A stretch of 64,000 nt of DNA from JAXMHB01 sp046346965 (GTDB lineage Bacteria > Pseudomonadota > Gammaproteobacteria > Xanthomonadales > SZUA-5): contig JAXMHB010000002.1 of assembly GCA_046346965.1 (NCBI GenBank), positions 62,001 through 126,000 on the forward strand, written 5' to 3'. Below, one piece after another: positions 44,129 to 53,192 of this stretch. Within the stretch, counting starts at the first letter, position 1. Every line of letters begins with the position of its first letter. The notes below the pieces were generated by a model. That model was not told the origin of the DNA. It saw nothing but the letters and a program-made list of their open reading frames with translations, and made no database searches. The translations under genes and the position numbers were made by a program.

Positions 44129-46561
44129 TTACTCAAAGCCGTTGGCGAACAGCACCGGGGGCACGCCGATGGTTTCGATCACGCAGTTGCCGAGTTCCGA
44201 GGTGTTGCCGTTGGGGTCGGTTGCGGTGGCGCTGATGCCGCCGAGCGAGCTGCCCGTGGGCAAGCCCAGCGCGACGTTGATGCTGGCGACGCCGGCGGCA
44301 TTGGTCAGCACCTGGACACGCCCGATCGCGTTGCCGCCGACGCCGCGGCCGTTGCTGCCGCAACTGCTGGCGCGATAGAAGTCGATGCGGTAGCTGCTGT
44401 TGCTCAGACTGGCGGTCAACGTACCGAGCACGGTGTCGCTGGTCGGCCCGGTGCTGCGGACGGCCTGCGTCAGCACCGGATAGGCCTGACGCAGATTGGG
44501 TCCGGTGCTGCCGGGATTGGCCGGATTGGTGCTCGGGCCGCTGGCGTCGAGATCGATCGCCAGCCCGCCGTTCTGGTCGAAGTAGCCCGACAGCACGCGG
44601 TTGCCGGCGCCGCCGCTGGGCGTGACCCAGACGCCGGGTCCGCTGTTGCGGCTGATGATGTTGGTGCCGTAGCTGCCGGTCTGAGGTGCGCCGATGGTGT
44701 TCTCGCGCGCGCCGAAGCTCAGCGCCACGCCGGCGCCGGTGTTGCCGGCCGGCACGCCCGCCGCATTCACGCCGATGACGTTGTACTGCAGCGTGTTCAG
44801 GCGCGAACCGGTGCCCGACAACTGGATGCCCGCGCTGGCGCTGTTGCCCACGTAGTTGTAGCTGATCAGATTGCTCGGCGAGTTGAACAGATAGATGCCC
44901 AGCGCATTGCCCACGGCCCCGGCGCCATCGGGCAGGAAGCCGATGACATTGTTGGCGACCACCGATCCGCCGCTCGCATTCTCCAGATAGACGCCCGCAG
45001 TTTGCGTGCCGGCGATCAGATTGACCGCGCTTGGATCGTCGAAGCCGCCGATGTAGGTGCCGCTGGCGCTGCCACCCACGTACACCCCTTTGTCGCTGTC
45101 GCTGGTGAAGGCAATGGCGCCGATCTGATTGCCGAGGACATGGTGATCGTGCCCGCCTTCCAGTTTGATCGCCGCATCGGTGTAGCCGGCCAGCATCATG
45201 CCTTTGACGGTCAAGTGCGCGTTGTTCGCGCCATTCGGCACGTGAAAGGCCCACGGCACACTGCCGCTGCCATTCAGGACCAGGCACAGCGTGGCATCGA
45301 AGCGCCCGTAGCTGCTGTTGGCCAGCCAGCCAGACTGGCTGCTGCCATCGATGGTGACTTCGCCGGTGATGTCAGGCAGGGCGGTGGTGATGTTGATGAT
45401 GCGCGGACAGCTGCCGCTCAACGCAAAGCGGATCGTGTAGGGGTTGCCGGCGGCATTGCCGGCTTTGATCGCCGCCCGCAACGAGCCCGGCGACGGACTG
45501 CTGTTGCTGCCGTTGTCGGCGGTGGTGCTGACGATGAAGCCATTCAGGTCGTCTTGCGGGCTTTCGTAGGCACCACGGTCGATACGGCTGCCAATGATGC
45601 GCGTGGTGTTGGCCAGGTCTTTGGCCGGGAAACTGTAGTACTGCGTGGCGGCGCCGGAATTGATCGCGGGCGAGATCAGCGCCAGGCTGTAATCGCCTGC
45701 CGCCGCGTTGGCAAACAGCGGATTGGCGACGATGTTGTCCGCGGTGAGCGGTATCCCGAGCAGGGTGCCGTAAAGATTGTTGCGCACCGACAGCGAGTTG
45801 TCGGGGTAGAAAAAGCCCGCCAGATTGAGGTCGATGGTGTGGCCATACACGATGTTGTTGGTGGCTTCGCCCAGTCGGTAGCTGCCGTTGGCCGAGGTGA
45901 TCGTCAGGCCGGCGCCGCCGCTGTTGTTGGCGATGGTGTTGTTGTTGACGATCGCCGCGCTGTCGGCGTCGATGTTGTAATCGACCATGACGGCCGTCGC
46001 GCCCGAATTGGTCAAGGTGTTGCCGGCGATCAGACTGTTGCTGACCTGCATGCGCGACCCGGCAAAGTCGATCACCGAGTCTGAGACGACGTTGTTGACG
46101 AAGCGGCAGTGACGCACTTCCAGTCGCGACTGGTCCTCGCCAAACTCGAGCTGGAACAGGGTCAGCACACTGGCGCCGCGGAAGCGCGTGAAGGTCAGGC
46201 CTTCGACCACCGCCTCGGTGTTTCCGTAGATCAGCAAGCCGACATCGCTGCCGCCCATGTTGCGAGCATCCAACACGGTGTTGGTGGGATTGATCGTGCG
46301 GCCGGTGCAGCCCGCGGTGTAACCGCCCAGCAAGCGAATGCCGACATTGTTCAGGACGTTGTGAAAGCCCATCGCGTTGTCGACGTTGTAGGTGCCCTGG
46401 ACGATCTTGATGGTGTACAGACTGCCGTCCGGTTGTGCATCGAAACTGTTGATCGCCTGGATCAGGCCGACGGCGGAATTCACGCAAACGGTGGCCGCCC
46501 GCGCCGGCAGGCTGGCGGCGATCAGCATCAGGAGTGCGGCACAACGCAGCAAGGCGTGCAT
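44129..46561 (-). CDS. Secreted right-handed parallel beta-helix protein
   Basis: 810 residues. Signal peptide (MHALLRCAALLMLIAASLPARA). The rest is a long run of short Gly/Asn-rich turns typical of parallel beta-helix (PbH1/NosD-like) proteins, for example VEGLTFTRFRG, NNTIANNSGGAGLTI and VANNVIGFLPDGAG. Cysteine pairs lie near the N-terminus. C-terminus VLFANGFE matches the motif of the neighbouring metalloprotease. Such folds bind or cleave polysaccharide or act as surface proteins; no catalytic residues could be assigned. ATG 46561 chosen for the signal peptide; the ribosome binding site is weak. Confidence 0.75.
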   Translation of the reverse strand: MHALLRCAALLMLIAASLPARAATVCVNSAVGLIQAINSFDAQPDGSLYTIKIVQGTYNVDNAMGFHNVLNNVGIRLLGGYTAGCTGRTINPTNTVLDARNMGGSDVGLLIYGNTEAVVEGLTFTRFRGASVLTLFQLEFGEDQSRLEVRHCRFVNNVVSDSVIDFAGSRMQVSNSLIAGNTLTNSGATAVMVDYNIDADSAAIVNNNTIANNSGGAGLTITSANGSYRLGEATNNIVYGHTIDLNLAGFFYPDNSLSVRNNLYGTLLGIPLTADNIVANPLFANAAAGDYSLALISPAINSGAATQYYSFPAKDLANTTRIIGSRIDRGAYESPQDDLNGFIVSTTADNGSNSSPSPGSLRAAIKAGNAAGNPYTIRFALSGSCPRIINITTALPDITGEVTIDGSSQSGWLANSSYGRFDATLCLVLNGSGSVPWAFHVPNGANNAHLTVKGMMLAGYTDAAIKLEGGHDHHVLGNQIGAIAFTSDSDKGVYVGGSASGTYIGGFDDPSAVNLIAGTQTAGVYLENASGGSVVANNVIGFLPDGAGAVGNALGIYLFNSPSNLISYNYVGNSASAGIQLSGTGSRLNTLQYNVIGVNAAGVPAGNTGAGVALSFGARENTIGAPQTGSYGTNIISRNSGPGVWVTPSGGAGNRVLSGYFDQNGGLAIDLDASGPSTNPANPGSTGPNLRQAYPVLTQAVRSTGPTSDTVLGTLTASLSNSSYRIDFYRASSCGSNGRGVGGNAIGRVQVLTNAAGVASINVALGLPTGSSLGGISATATDPNGNTSELGNCVIETIGVPPVLFANGFE

Positions 46562-46628
46562 GGCATCGGCATCGTTCGAGGAGATATCGCTCCATACGCA
46601 GGCGCGGCCCTGGCGCTGCCACTGGCCG

Positions 46629-46634
46629 TACAAT
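46629..46634 (+). promoter_or_regulatory. Putative -10 box of the subtilase gene
   Basis: TACAAT, 30 nt before the ATG at 46665, in the 103-bp gap between divergent secreted-protein genes. The -35 is weak. Confidence 0.4.
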
Positions 46635-46664
46635 CGCGCGCTTTGCGGTACTGATTGGTACACG

Positions 46665-49526
46665 ATGACGCCTAGATGCGCGTGGCTGTTGTGGGTTGCC
46701 CTGCTGCTTCCGGTTGCACCGGTCAGCGCGGAGTCGCTGTTTCAGGTCGACATCCGCAAGGACTCGGATCGCGCGCCGCTGACCGCCCTCGGCGTGGTGG
46801 AGGACTACGGCAGCTATGTGGTCGTGCGTGCGAGTCGCGCGCAACTGCGCGCGGTCGGAGTGCCCGAGGCCAGCGTGCAAGCGCTGTCGAGCACCCTGTC
46901 GCTGCGCGGCTATCGATTCGATCCCACCACCGATGCGCGTCCGGATGATCTGCGTGATCCGCGCGCCTGGTACGCCGATGGCGCGGCGGATCAGTACCTG
47001 GTGCAGTTCGATTTGCCGGTGCGCGAGGCGTGGCTGCGGGAGATCGAGGCCGCGGGCGGTCGCGTGATCCAGTACCTGCCGGAGCGCGCCTGGGTGGTGG
47101 CGGGTGATGCGGCGATGGCCGCACGGGTGCGCGCCCTGCCGCGGGTGCGCGCCGTGCTGGCCTATCACCCGGCCTTCAAGCTCGCGGCGGATCTGCGCGC
47201 CGTGGTGCAGGACGGCGCCAGCGGCCCGCGCCGGGTGGAGATCGCCGTTGTGCGCGGTGCGCCGGCGACGGCAGCCGCGCGCGCAACCGGCGTGCAACTG
47301 CTGCAGCGGATGAGCACCGAGTCACTGCCCTACGAGATCCTGCGCGCCGAGGTGGATGCGGCGCGACTGCTGGATCTGGCCCGAATGCCTGGGGTGCTGG
47401 GCATCGACCCGGCTGGCCCGCGCTTGGCGGAGGACGAGAAGGCTGCGCTGATCGTCGCCGGCAACTACAGCGATCCGCTGACGCTGGCGCCGCCCGGCTA
47501 CGATCCGCTGGCGCAGTTCGGCGTCAACGGCAATCAGGTCACGGTCGCCGTGGCCGATGACGGCATCGGCATCCCTGGCGACGGCGGCTATTACGTGGGC
47601 GCGAGCAATGCCATCAACGGACCGTTGCGCGGGGCCAGCGCTGGCGCCGCCGGCCATGGCCATCTGCAGGCCTCGATCATCGCTGGCGCGCCGCCGTACG
47701 CGGCGCTCGATTCCGAGGGCTACAACTACGGCATGGGTATCGCGCCGGGCGCCCACGTGGTCAATCTGCCGCTGTTGCGCGCCGGCTACAGCGGCACCGA
47801 TGTGCAGGCCGCCGACGATGCCGTCAGCACTGCCGGGCCGAATGGCGTGCGCGCCACCATCAGCAACAATTCCTGGGGCGACGGCGTCAACGGCAACCAC
47901 TACGACGCGCTGGCCGCCTTGTTCGACGCCTTGACGCGCGATGCCTCGCTGGCGCCCACGCGCGATCCGCTGCTGTTCGTGTTCTCCGCCGGCAACGTCA
48001 GCAACCAGGGCCTGACGCGGCCCAAGGTCGCCAAGAACCTGATCGCCGTCGGCGCCAGCGAGAACATCCGCCCGACCTTGCCGACCGCGCTCGGCAGCAC
48101 CGCGCCAGCCGACAACCTGGACGAGATCCCCGATTTCTCCAGCCGTGGCCCGGCCGCCGATGGCCGCGTCAAACCGGATCTGGTGGCGCCGGGCGAGGCC
48201 ATCACGGGCGGCCGCTCCGGGGTCGGTGGCGGCAACAACATCGACCTCTACCACCGGGTCGCCAGCGGTACCTCACACGCGGCGCCGCAGGTGGCCGGCG
48301 CCGCCGCGCTGTACACCCAGGCCTGGAAAGCAAGCCACGCCGGCGTGGCGCCAAGCCCGGCGATGATCAAGGCGGCGCTGATCAATGGTGCGGTCGAATT
48401 GACCGGCGCCGGTGCCGGCAGTCCGATCCCGAACGGCGCCGAGGGCTGGGGGCGCGTGCATCTGCGCCAGGTGTTGAATACGACGGCGCCGCAGTTCAGC
48501 GAGGACCAGCGCACGCGGCTGACTGAACCGGGCGAAGTCGATCGCCTGTACGCGCGCACCCACAGTGACAGCGAGCCGCTGCGCATCACGCTGGTGTGGA
48601 GCGACGCCCCCGGCTTTACCGATCCGGCGCTGGTCAACGATCTGGACCTGGAAGTGGAGGTCGGCGGCGTGTTGTATCGCGGCAATGTGCTGCTCGGCGG
48701 TCAGTCGATGCCGGGTGGCAGCGCCGATCGCCTCAACAACGTCGAACGCATCATCCTGCCGCCCGGCATCCCTGCCGGCACCAGTCTGCGCATCCGCGTG
48801 CTGGCGCAGGCGCTCAATGGCGATGGTGTGCCCGGCGCTGGCGACAGCACCGATCAGGACTACGCGCTGGTGTGCCTGAACTGCGTGGAGGAGCCGGGTT
48901 TCCGTCTGCGCATCGAGGGCGACAGCGCGCGCACCTGCGCCGGCACGCCGTGGCGCCAGCCACTGACGCTGGAAGGCATCGCCGGCTATGGCGGCGCCGT
49001 CACGCTGTCGCAAAGCGGTCTGCCGACGCCCGCCAGCGCCAGCTACTCGCCCAATCCAGTCGGCGTGCCGGGGGTGGCGACTTTGACGTTGAACGACAAC
49101 GGACTGGCGCCCGGCAGCTACGCCATCACGCTGAGCGGTGTGGCCGGCGCACTGACGCGACAGACGCTGCTGCGCTGGACGCTGGCCGATGCGCCGCCCG
49201 CGGTACCGGCGCTGACGCTACCCGCCGATGGCGCGAGCGCCGTTGCCAGCAGTCCGACCTTGCAATGGCAGGCCAGCGCGCAGGCCTACGACTACCGCGT
49301 GCAGATCGCCAGCGACCCCGCATTTGCCCAACTCGTCGCCAGCGCGGAAACCCGCGCCACCAGCTGGCAGCCGGTACTGCAAGCGGGACAGACGTACTAC
49401 TGGCGGGTGATCGCGCGCAACGCCTGCAGCGATGCGCTGCTGCTGCATCGCGATGGCTTCGAGGATGCCGGCGTCGGCAGCGGCGTCGCCTCCGCGATAC
49501 GCAGCTTAAGCACGGCGGCCAACTAG
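46665..49526 (+). CDS. Secreted S8 (subtilisin-like) serine protease
   Basis: 953 residues. Signal peptide (1-22, cleavage after PVSA). A propeptide of about 250 residues is followed by the catalytic domain: Asp298 in VAVADDGIG, His331 (or 333) in AGHGHLQASIIAG, and Ser537 in ASGTSHAAPQVAG, with NNSWGD between. A jelly-roll P-like domain and a fibronectin-like segment (PSLTWQASAQAYDYRVQI-type, about 845-920) follow. Near the C-terminus LLLHRDGFED is a variant of the (N/D)GFE motif but is followed by about 20 more residues. Likely exported and self-processed. Confidence 0.9.
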   Translation: MTPRCAWLLWVALLLPVAPVSAESLFQVDIRKDSDRAPLTALGVVEDYGSYVVVRASRAQLRAVGVPEASVQALSSTLSLRGYRFDPTTDARPDDLRDPRAWYADGAADQYLVQFDLPVREAWLREIEAAGGRVIQYLPERAWVVAGDAAMAARVRALPRVRAVLAYHPAFKLAADLRAVVQDGASGPRRVEIAVVRGAPATAAARATGVQLLQRMSTESLPYEILRAEVDAARLLDLARMPGVLGIDPAGPRLAEDEKAALIVAGNYSDPLTLAPPGYDPLAQFGVNGNQVTVAVADDGIGIPGDGGYYVGASNAINGPLRGASAGAAGHGHLQASIIAGAPPYAALDSEGYNYGMGIAPGAHVVNLPLLRAGYSGTDVQAADDAVSTAGPNGVRATISNNSWGDGVNGNHYDALAALFDALTRDASLAPTRDPLLFVFSAGNVSNQGLTRPKVAKNLIAVGASENIRPTLPTALGSTAPADNLDEIPDFSSRGPAADGRVKPDLVAPGEAITGGRSGVGGGNNIDLYHRVASGTSHAAPQVAGAAALYTQAWKASHAGVAPSPAMIKAALINGAVELTGAGAGSPIPNGAEGWGRVHLRQVLNTTAPQFSEDQRTRLTEPGEVDRLYARTHSDSEPLRITLVWSDAPGFTDPALVNDLDLEVEVGGVLYRGNVLLGGQSMPGGSADRLNNVERIILPPGIPAGTSLRIRVLAQALNGDGVPGAGDSTDQDYALVCLNCVEEPGFRLRIEGDSARTCAGTPWRQPLTLEGIAGYGGAVTLSQSGLPTPASASYSPNPVGVPGVATLTLNDNGLAPGSYAITLSGVAGALTRQTLLRWTLADAPPAVPALTLPADGASAVASSPTLQWQASAQAYDYRVQIASDPAFAQLVASAETRATSWQPVLQAGQTYYWRVIARNACSDALLLHRDGFEDAGVGSGVASAIRSLSTAAN

Positions 49527-49555
49527 GGGACCTAGCCGCCGCCGCGGCGCAACGC

Positions 49556-50821
49556 TCAGCCGGAGCGCTTCATCGACTGGAAGAACTCGTCGTTGGACTT
49601 GGTGCTCTTCATCTTGTCGAGCATGAATTCCATCGCCGCGGTCTCGTCCATCGAGTGCAGCAGCTTGCGCAGGATCCAGATCTTCTGCAGCGGCTCGGGG
49701 CCGAGCAGCAGTTCTTCGCGGCGCGTGCCGGAGCGGTTGATGTTGATCGCCGGATAAATGCGCTTCTCGGCGATGCGGCGTTCCAGGTGCACTTCCATGT
49801 TGCCGGTGCCCTTGAACTCCTCGTAGATCACCTCGTCCATCTTCGAGCCGGTCTCGACCAGCGCGGTGCCGAGGATGGTCAGCGAACCGCCTTCCTCGAC
49901 CTTGCGTGCGGCGCCGAAGAAGCGCTTCGGGCGCTGCAGGGCGTTGGCGTCCACACCGCCCGACAGCACCTTGCCGGAGGAGGGCACCACGGTGTTGTAG
50001 GCACGCGCGAGGCGGGTGATCGAATCGAGCAGGATGATGACGTCGCGCTTGTGTTCGACCAGGCGCTTGGCGCGCTCGATCACCATTTCCGCCACCTGGA
50101 CGTGGCGCGCTGCGGGTTCGTCGAAGGTGGAGCTGATGACCTCACCGGTGCGCACCATGCGCTGCATCTCGGTGACTTCTTCCGGACGCTCGTCGATCAG
50201 CAGCACGATCAGATGGCTTTCCGGGTGGTTGGCCATCAGTGCCTGGGCGACGTTCTGCAGCATCATCGTCTTGCCGGCCTTGGGCGGCGACACGATCAGG
50301 CCGCGCTGACCCTTGCCTACCGGCGACATCAGATCCATGACGCGGCCGGTGATGTCTTCCGCCGACCCGTTGCCGCGCTCCAGGTGGAAGCGCTGGGTGG
50401 GGTAGTAGGGCGTCAGGTTTTCAAACAGGACTTGATTCTTCTTCGACTCCGGCGGCTCGTCGTTGATGTCATCGACCTTGAGCAGCGCAAAGTAACGCTC
50501 GCCTTCCTTGGGCGGGCGCACCTTGCCGCGGATGTAATCGCCGGTGCGCAGATTGAAGCGGCGGATCTGGCTGGGACTGATGTAGACATCGTCGGGACCG
50601 GCCAGGAAGGACGTGTCCGGTGCACGCAGAAAGCCAAAGCCATCCTGCAGGATTTCCAGCACGCCTTCGCCAGAAATCGATTCGCCTGATTTCGCGTGTG
50701 CCTTCAGGATCGCGAAGATCACGTCCTGCTTGCGCGCTCGGGCGACACCCTCCAGTTGCATGGCATCCGCCATTTCCAGGAGTTCTTCAACGGTCTTCCG
50801 CTTCAATTCGGTCAGATGCAT
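49556..50821 (-). CDS. rho: Transcription termination factor Rho
   Basis: 421 residues (E. coli 419). Hexameric RNA-dependent ATPase that ends transcription. N-terminal helical and cold-shock-like RNA-binding domains (VLEILQDGFGFLR, YISPSQIRRFNLRTGD), Walker A PPKAGKTMM, Walker B DVIILLDSITRLARAYN, and the Q/R-loop region SGGVDANALQRPKRFFGAAR. MHLTELKRK is the family start. It lies downstream of trxA on the same strand, but a 340-bp gap with its own promoter separates them. Confidence 0.98.
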   Translation of the reverse strand: MHLTELKRKTVEELLEMADAMQLEGVARARKQDVIFAILKAHAKSGESISGEGVLEILQDGFGFLRAPDTSFLAGPDDVYISPSQIRRFNLRTGDYIRGKVRPPKEGERYFALLKVDDINDEPPESKKNQVLFENLTPYYPTQRFHLERGNGSAEDITGRVMDLMSPVGKGQRGLIVSPPKAGKTMMLQNVAQALMANHPESHLIVLLIDERPEEVTEMQRMVRTGEVISSTFDEPAARHVQVAEMVIERAKRLVEHKRDVIILLDSITRLARAYNTVVPSSGKVLSGGVDANALQRPKRFFGAARKVEEGGSLTILGTALVETGSKMDEVIYEEFKGTGNMEVHLERRIAEKRIYPAININRSGTRREELLLGPEPLQKIWILRKLLHSMDETAAMEFMLDKMKSTKSNDEFFQSMKRSG

Positions 50822-50987
50822 GGGCTTAGCTGGGATGCGCCTTGATTGGGGGCGATTGGGAGATGCAGCGGATGCGCGCAGTCGCGCGGTCTACAACACA
50901 CACGGATCAGCGCGCGATGCGCCGTACGCCGTGACTGGGATGCTACGCAGAAGCGCTCAAACCAGACCGGCGAGCGCGATACGACGG

Positions 50988-51017
50988 AAATTAGCACGCG
51001 CCAGGCGACGAGGTCCA
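50988..51017 (-). promoter_or_regulatory. rho: Putative rho promoter
   Basis: On the minus strand TGGACC (51012-51017), an 18-bp spacer and TAATTT (50988-50993). Confidence 0.45.
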
Positions 51018-51053
51018 GCGCAGTGCTGCCCTTCGCCCCTCCGCTTTGCTTGA
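51018..51053 (-). repeat. Degenerate single arm of the dispersed repeat, copy E
   Basis: On the minus strand it reads AAGCAAAGCGGAGGGGCGAA, then GGGCAGCACTGCG, recognisably the left arm of copies B and C. No partner arm is visible. It abuts the rho -35. Confidence 0.4.
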
Positions 51054-51163
51054 GCGTGCCCTCGTGCCCTCGATCCGTCCCGCCGGCGTAGCCCTCGGGC
51101 GCTCGCTGCGGCGCGCGGCGATGCCGCGCAGGCGCCGCAGCTCTCCCCTCGTGCTGTGCGCGC

Positions 51164-51490
51164 TTACATCGCCTTGGCGACGAACTGCGCCAGTTGGCTC
51201 TTGCTGATCGCGCCGATCTGCGTGCTGTGGACCTGGCCGTTCTTGAACAGCATGAAGGTCGGCAAACCGCGCACGCGGAATTGATTGGCGATGGTCGGAT
51301 GGGCTTCCACGTTGACCTTGGCGATCTTGAGTTTGCCGTCGAGTTCGCCGGCCAGTTCTTCCAGCACCGGATTCATCCGCTTGCAGGGCTCGCACCATTC
51401 CGCCCAGAAATCGACCAGCACCGGCGTGTCCGACTTGAGGACCGAGGCTTCGAATTCGGCGGCGCCGAGTTGGGGAATGGATGCACTCAC
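51164..51490 (-). CDS. trxA: Thioredoxin with WCEPC active site
   Basis: 108 residues, the normal thioredoxin length. Cytoplasmic disulfide reductase. VLVDFWAEWCEPCKRMNPVL holds the redox pair C33-E-P-C36; the usual sequence is CGPC, so the Gly is replaced by Glu. The cis-proline loop RGLPTFMLFKNG is normal. GTG start 51490 with TGGAG upstream. The order rho-trxA divergent from rhlB is as in E. coli, supporting trxA identity. Confidence 0.9.
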   Translation of the reverse strand: MSASIPQLGAAEFEASVLKSDTPVLVDFWAEWCEPCKRMNPVLEELAGELDGKLKIAKVNVEAHPTIANQFRVRGLPTFMLFKNGQVHSTQIGAISKSQLAQFVAKAM

Positions 51491-51523
51491 GGATGGCTCC
51501 AGCGTAACAGGGGTGGAATGGGA

Positions 51524-51529
51524 TACACT
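51524..51529 (+). promoter_or_regulatory. Putative -10 box upstream of rhlB
   Basis: TACACT, identical to the kinase-gene box at 2363. If used, rhlB has a leader of about 260 nt that contains the small frame at 51541-51801. Confidence 0.35.
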
Positions 51530-51540
51530 CGCGCCCGCCA

Positions 51541-51801
51541 GTGCGCCCAGGAGGCGCTCGCCTTGCGGCGATCCGCTGGCGGCAGGTGCGCGCAGTGTGG
51601 TGGCTGCGGCGCCCGTTTTCAACCCGTGGTGTCCCTGTCGAGCAGCTGCAACCGGGCTGGGAGGATGTACACAAGGTGTTGATCGAAAAGGATTTCCAGG
51701 GTCACCATGGCCGTAGCGGCCGGCCCCGGATGGTGAAGATGCGAAACGCGTCACGACGCGTACGGCGCCTTCTACACGACATGGACTGCAGAACTCGATG
51801 A
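51541..51801 (+). CDS. Possible small upstream protein, 86 residues (uncertain)
   Basis: A GTG-initiated frame 5 nt after the predicted transcription start from the TACACT box. Its stop overlaps the rhlB ATG as ATGA. The product is basic (many Arg), with no recognised family; the stretch GWEDVHKVLIEKDFQGHHG looks more protein-like than the rest. It lacks a clear ribosome binding site. It may be a leader peptide, a small protein or chance. It lies in the 307-bp trxA-rhlB gap, which has no other gene. Confidence 0.25.
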   Translation: MRPGGARLAAIRWRQVRAVWWLRRPFSTRGVPVEQLQPGWEDVHKVLIEKDFQGHHGRSGRPRMVKMRNASRRVRRLLHDMDCRTR

Positions 51802-53192
51802 CCGAACGCGTATTGACTGATCTGGATTTCGCCAGCTTTGGATTGCATCCGATGCTGCAACAAGGCCTCGACGAGGCCGGTTTCACCCGCTTGACGCCGA
51901 TTCAGGCGCTCACACTCCCCGACACCCTGAAGCACCTCGACGTAGCCGGCCAGGCGCAGACCGGCACTGGCAAGACCGCCGCCTTCCTGGTGACCCTGAT
52001 GCAGCGGCTGCTGACGCGTCCGGCGCATGCCGAGCGGCGCCCGCAGGACCCGCGCGCAGTCATCCTGGCGCCGACGCGCGAGCTCGCCATCCAGATCCAC
52101 AAGGACGCCGTGCAGCTCGGCGGCCTGACCGGTCTGCGGCTGGGACTGGTGTACGGCGGCGTCGATTACGAGAAGCAGCGCGCGCAGTTCGCCGAAGGCT
52201 GCGATGTGCTGATCGGCACGCCGGGTCGCTTGATGGACTACCTCAAGCAGCATGTGTTCAGCCTGCGCTCGGTGGAAGTGGTGGTGCTGGACGAAGCCGA
52301 TCGCATGTTCGATCTCGGCTTCATCAAGGACATCCGCTACCTGCTGCGCAAGATGCCGCCGCCGGGCGAGCGTCAGGGCCTGCTGTTCTCGGCCACGCTG
52401 TCCTATCGCGTGCTCGAACTGGCCTATGAGCACATGAACAACCCGAAGACGCTCAAGGTGGAAACCGACTCGGTGACCACCGCACGCGTCACTCAGCGCG
52501 TGTACTTCCCGGCGAGCGAAGAGAAACTGCCGCTGCTGATCGGCCTGCTGACGCGGATGGACGCGCAGCGCACGATCATCTTCGTCAACACCAAGTTTGC
52601 CGCCGAGCAAGTGCATTCGCGGCTGGAGAAGCACGGCTTCCCGAGCGCCATCCTGTCGGGCGACGTGCCGCAGCAGAAGCGGCAGGCGCTGCTGGGACGC
52701 TTCCAGCGCAGCGAGGTGGCGATCCTGGTAGCCACCGACGTGGCGGCGCGCGGCCTGCACATCTCCGATGTCAGCCACGTCTTCAACTACGATTTGCCGC
52801 AAGATTCCGAGGACTACGTGCATCGCATCGGCCGCACCGCGCGCTTTGGTGCCAGCGGTGATGCGATCAGCTTCGCCTGCGAGCGCTACGCCATCGGCCT
52901 GCCGGACATCGAGGCCTACATCGGTCAGCGCATCCCGGTCGAACCGATCACGGCGGATTTGCTCGCCGACGTCGCGCCGCTGCGGATGACGCGGCCGCGC
53001 GAGGATCGCGGTCCCAAGGGCCGCGGCGGTCCGCGCAAGCCGGGTGGCGGCGGTGGTGGTCGCGGCAGTGGCGGCAGTGGCAGCGGACGCTCGCGTCGCT
53101 CTGGCAGCCGCAAACCGCGCCCCGAAGGCAGCGCAGCGCCGGCGGGCGAGACGCCCGCGCCGGCTCCGGCGCCTGAAGGTCCTGCTGCATGA
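51798..53192 (+). CDS. rhlB: DEAD-box ATP-dependent RNA helicase RhlB
   Basis: 464 residues. Q motif (GFTRLTPIQALTLP), motif I AQTGTGKT, Ia PTRELAIQ, II VLDEADRMFDLGF, III SATLS, V TDVAARGLHI and VI HRIGRTARFG are all visible. The C-terminal tail is Gly/Arg/Pro/Ala-rich and disordered. In E. coli RhlB unwinds RNA for the degradosome; its place opposite trxA-rho is conserved. The stop overlaps the gspC ATG (ATGA), which couples an RNA helicase to a secretion gene. Confidence 0.95.
   Translation: MTERVLTDLDFASFGLHPMLQQGLDEAGFTRLTPIQALTLPDTLKHLDVAGQAQTGTGKTAAFLVTLMQRLLTRPAHAERRPQDPRAVILAPTRELAIQIHKDAVQLGGLTGLRLGLVYGGVDYEKQRAQFAEGCDVLIGTPGRLMDYLKQHVFSLRSVEVVVLDEADRMFDLGFIKDIRYLLRKMPPPGERQGLLFSATLSYRVLELAYEHMNNPKTLKVETDSVTTARVTQRVYFPASEEKLPLLIGLLTRMDAQRTIIFVNTKFAAEQVHSRLEKHGFPSAILSGDVPQQKRQALLGRFQRSEVAILVATDVAARGLHISDVSHVFNYDLPQDSEDYVHRIGRTARFGASGDAISFACERYAIGLPDIEAYIGQRIPVEPITADLLADVAPLRMTRPREDRGPKGRGGPRKPGGGGGGRGSGGSGSGRSRRSGSRKPRPEGSAAPAGETPAPAPAPEGPAA

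Larger units (their letters stand above)
50822..51163 (-). other. rho leader and trxA-rho intergenic region
   Basis: Gene-free. From right to left: a strong GC hairpin just past the trxA stop (51105-51141, no T-run), a degenerate repeat arm (51018-51053), the probable rho promoter (50988-51017) and a leader of about 160 nt to the rho ATG. E. coli rho also has a long leader used in autoregulation; a similar role here is inference. Confidence 0.5.

Noticed and set aside
51105..51141. Strong GC hairpin after trxA as an intrinsic terminator
   Set aside because: No T-run follows on either strand; recorded only as a hairpin within the rho upstream region.
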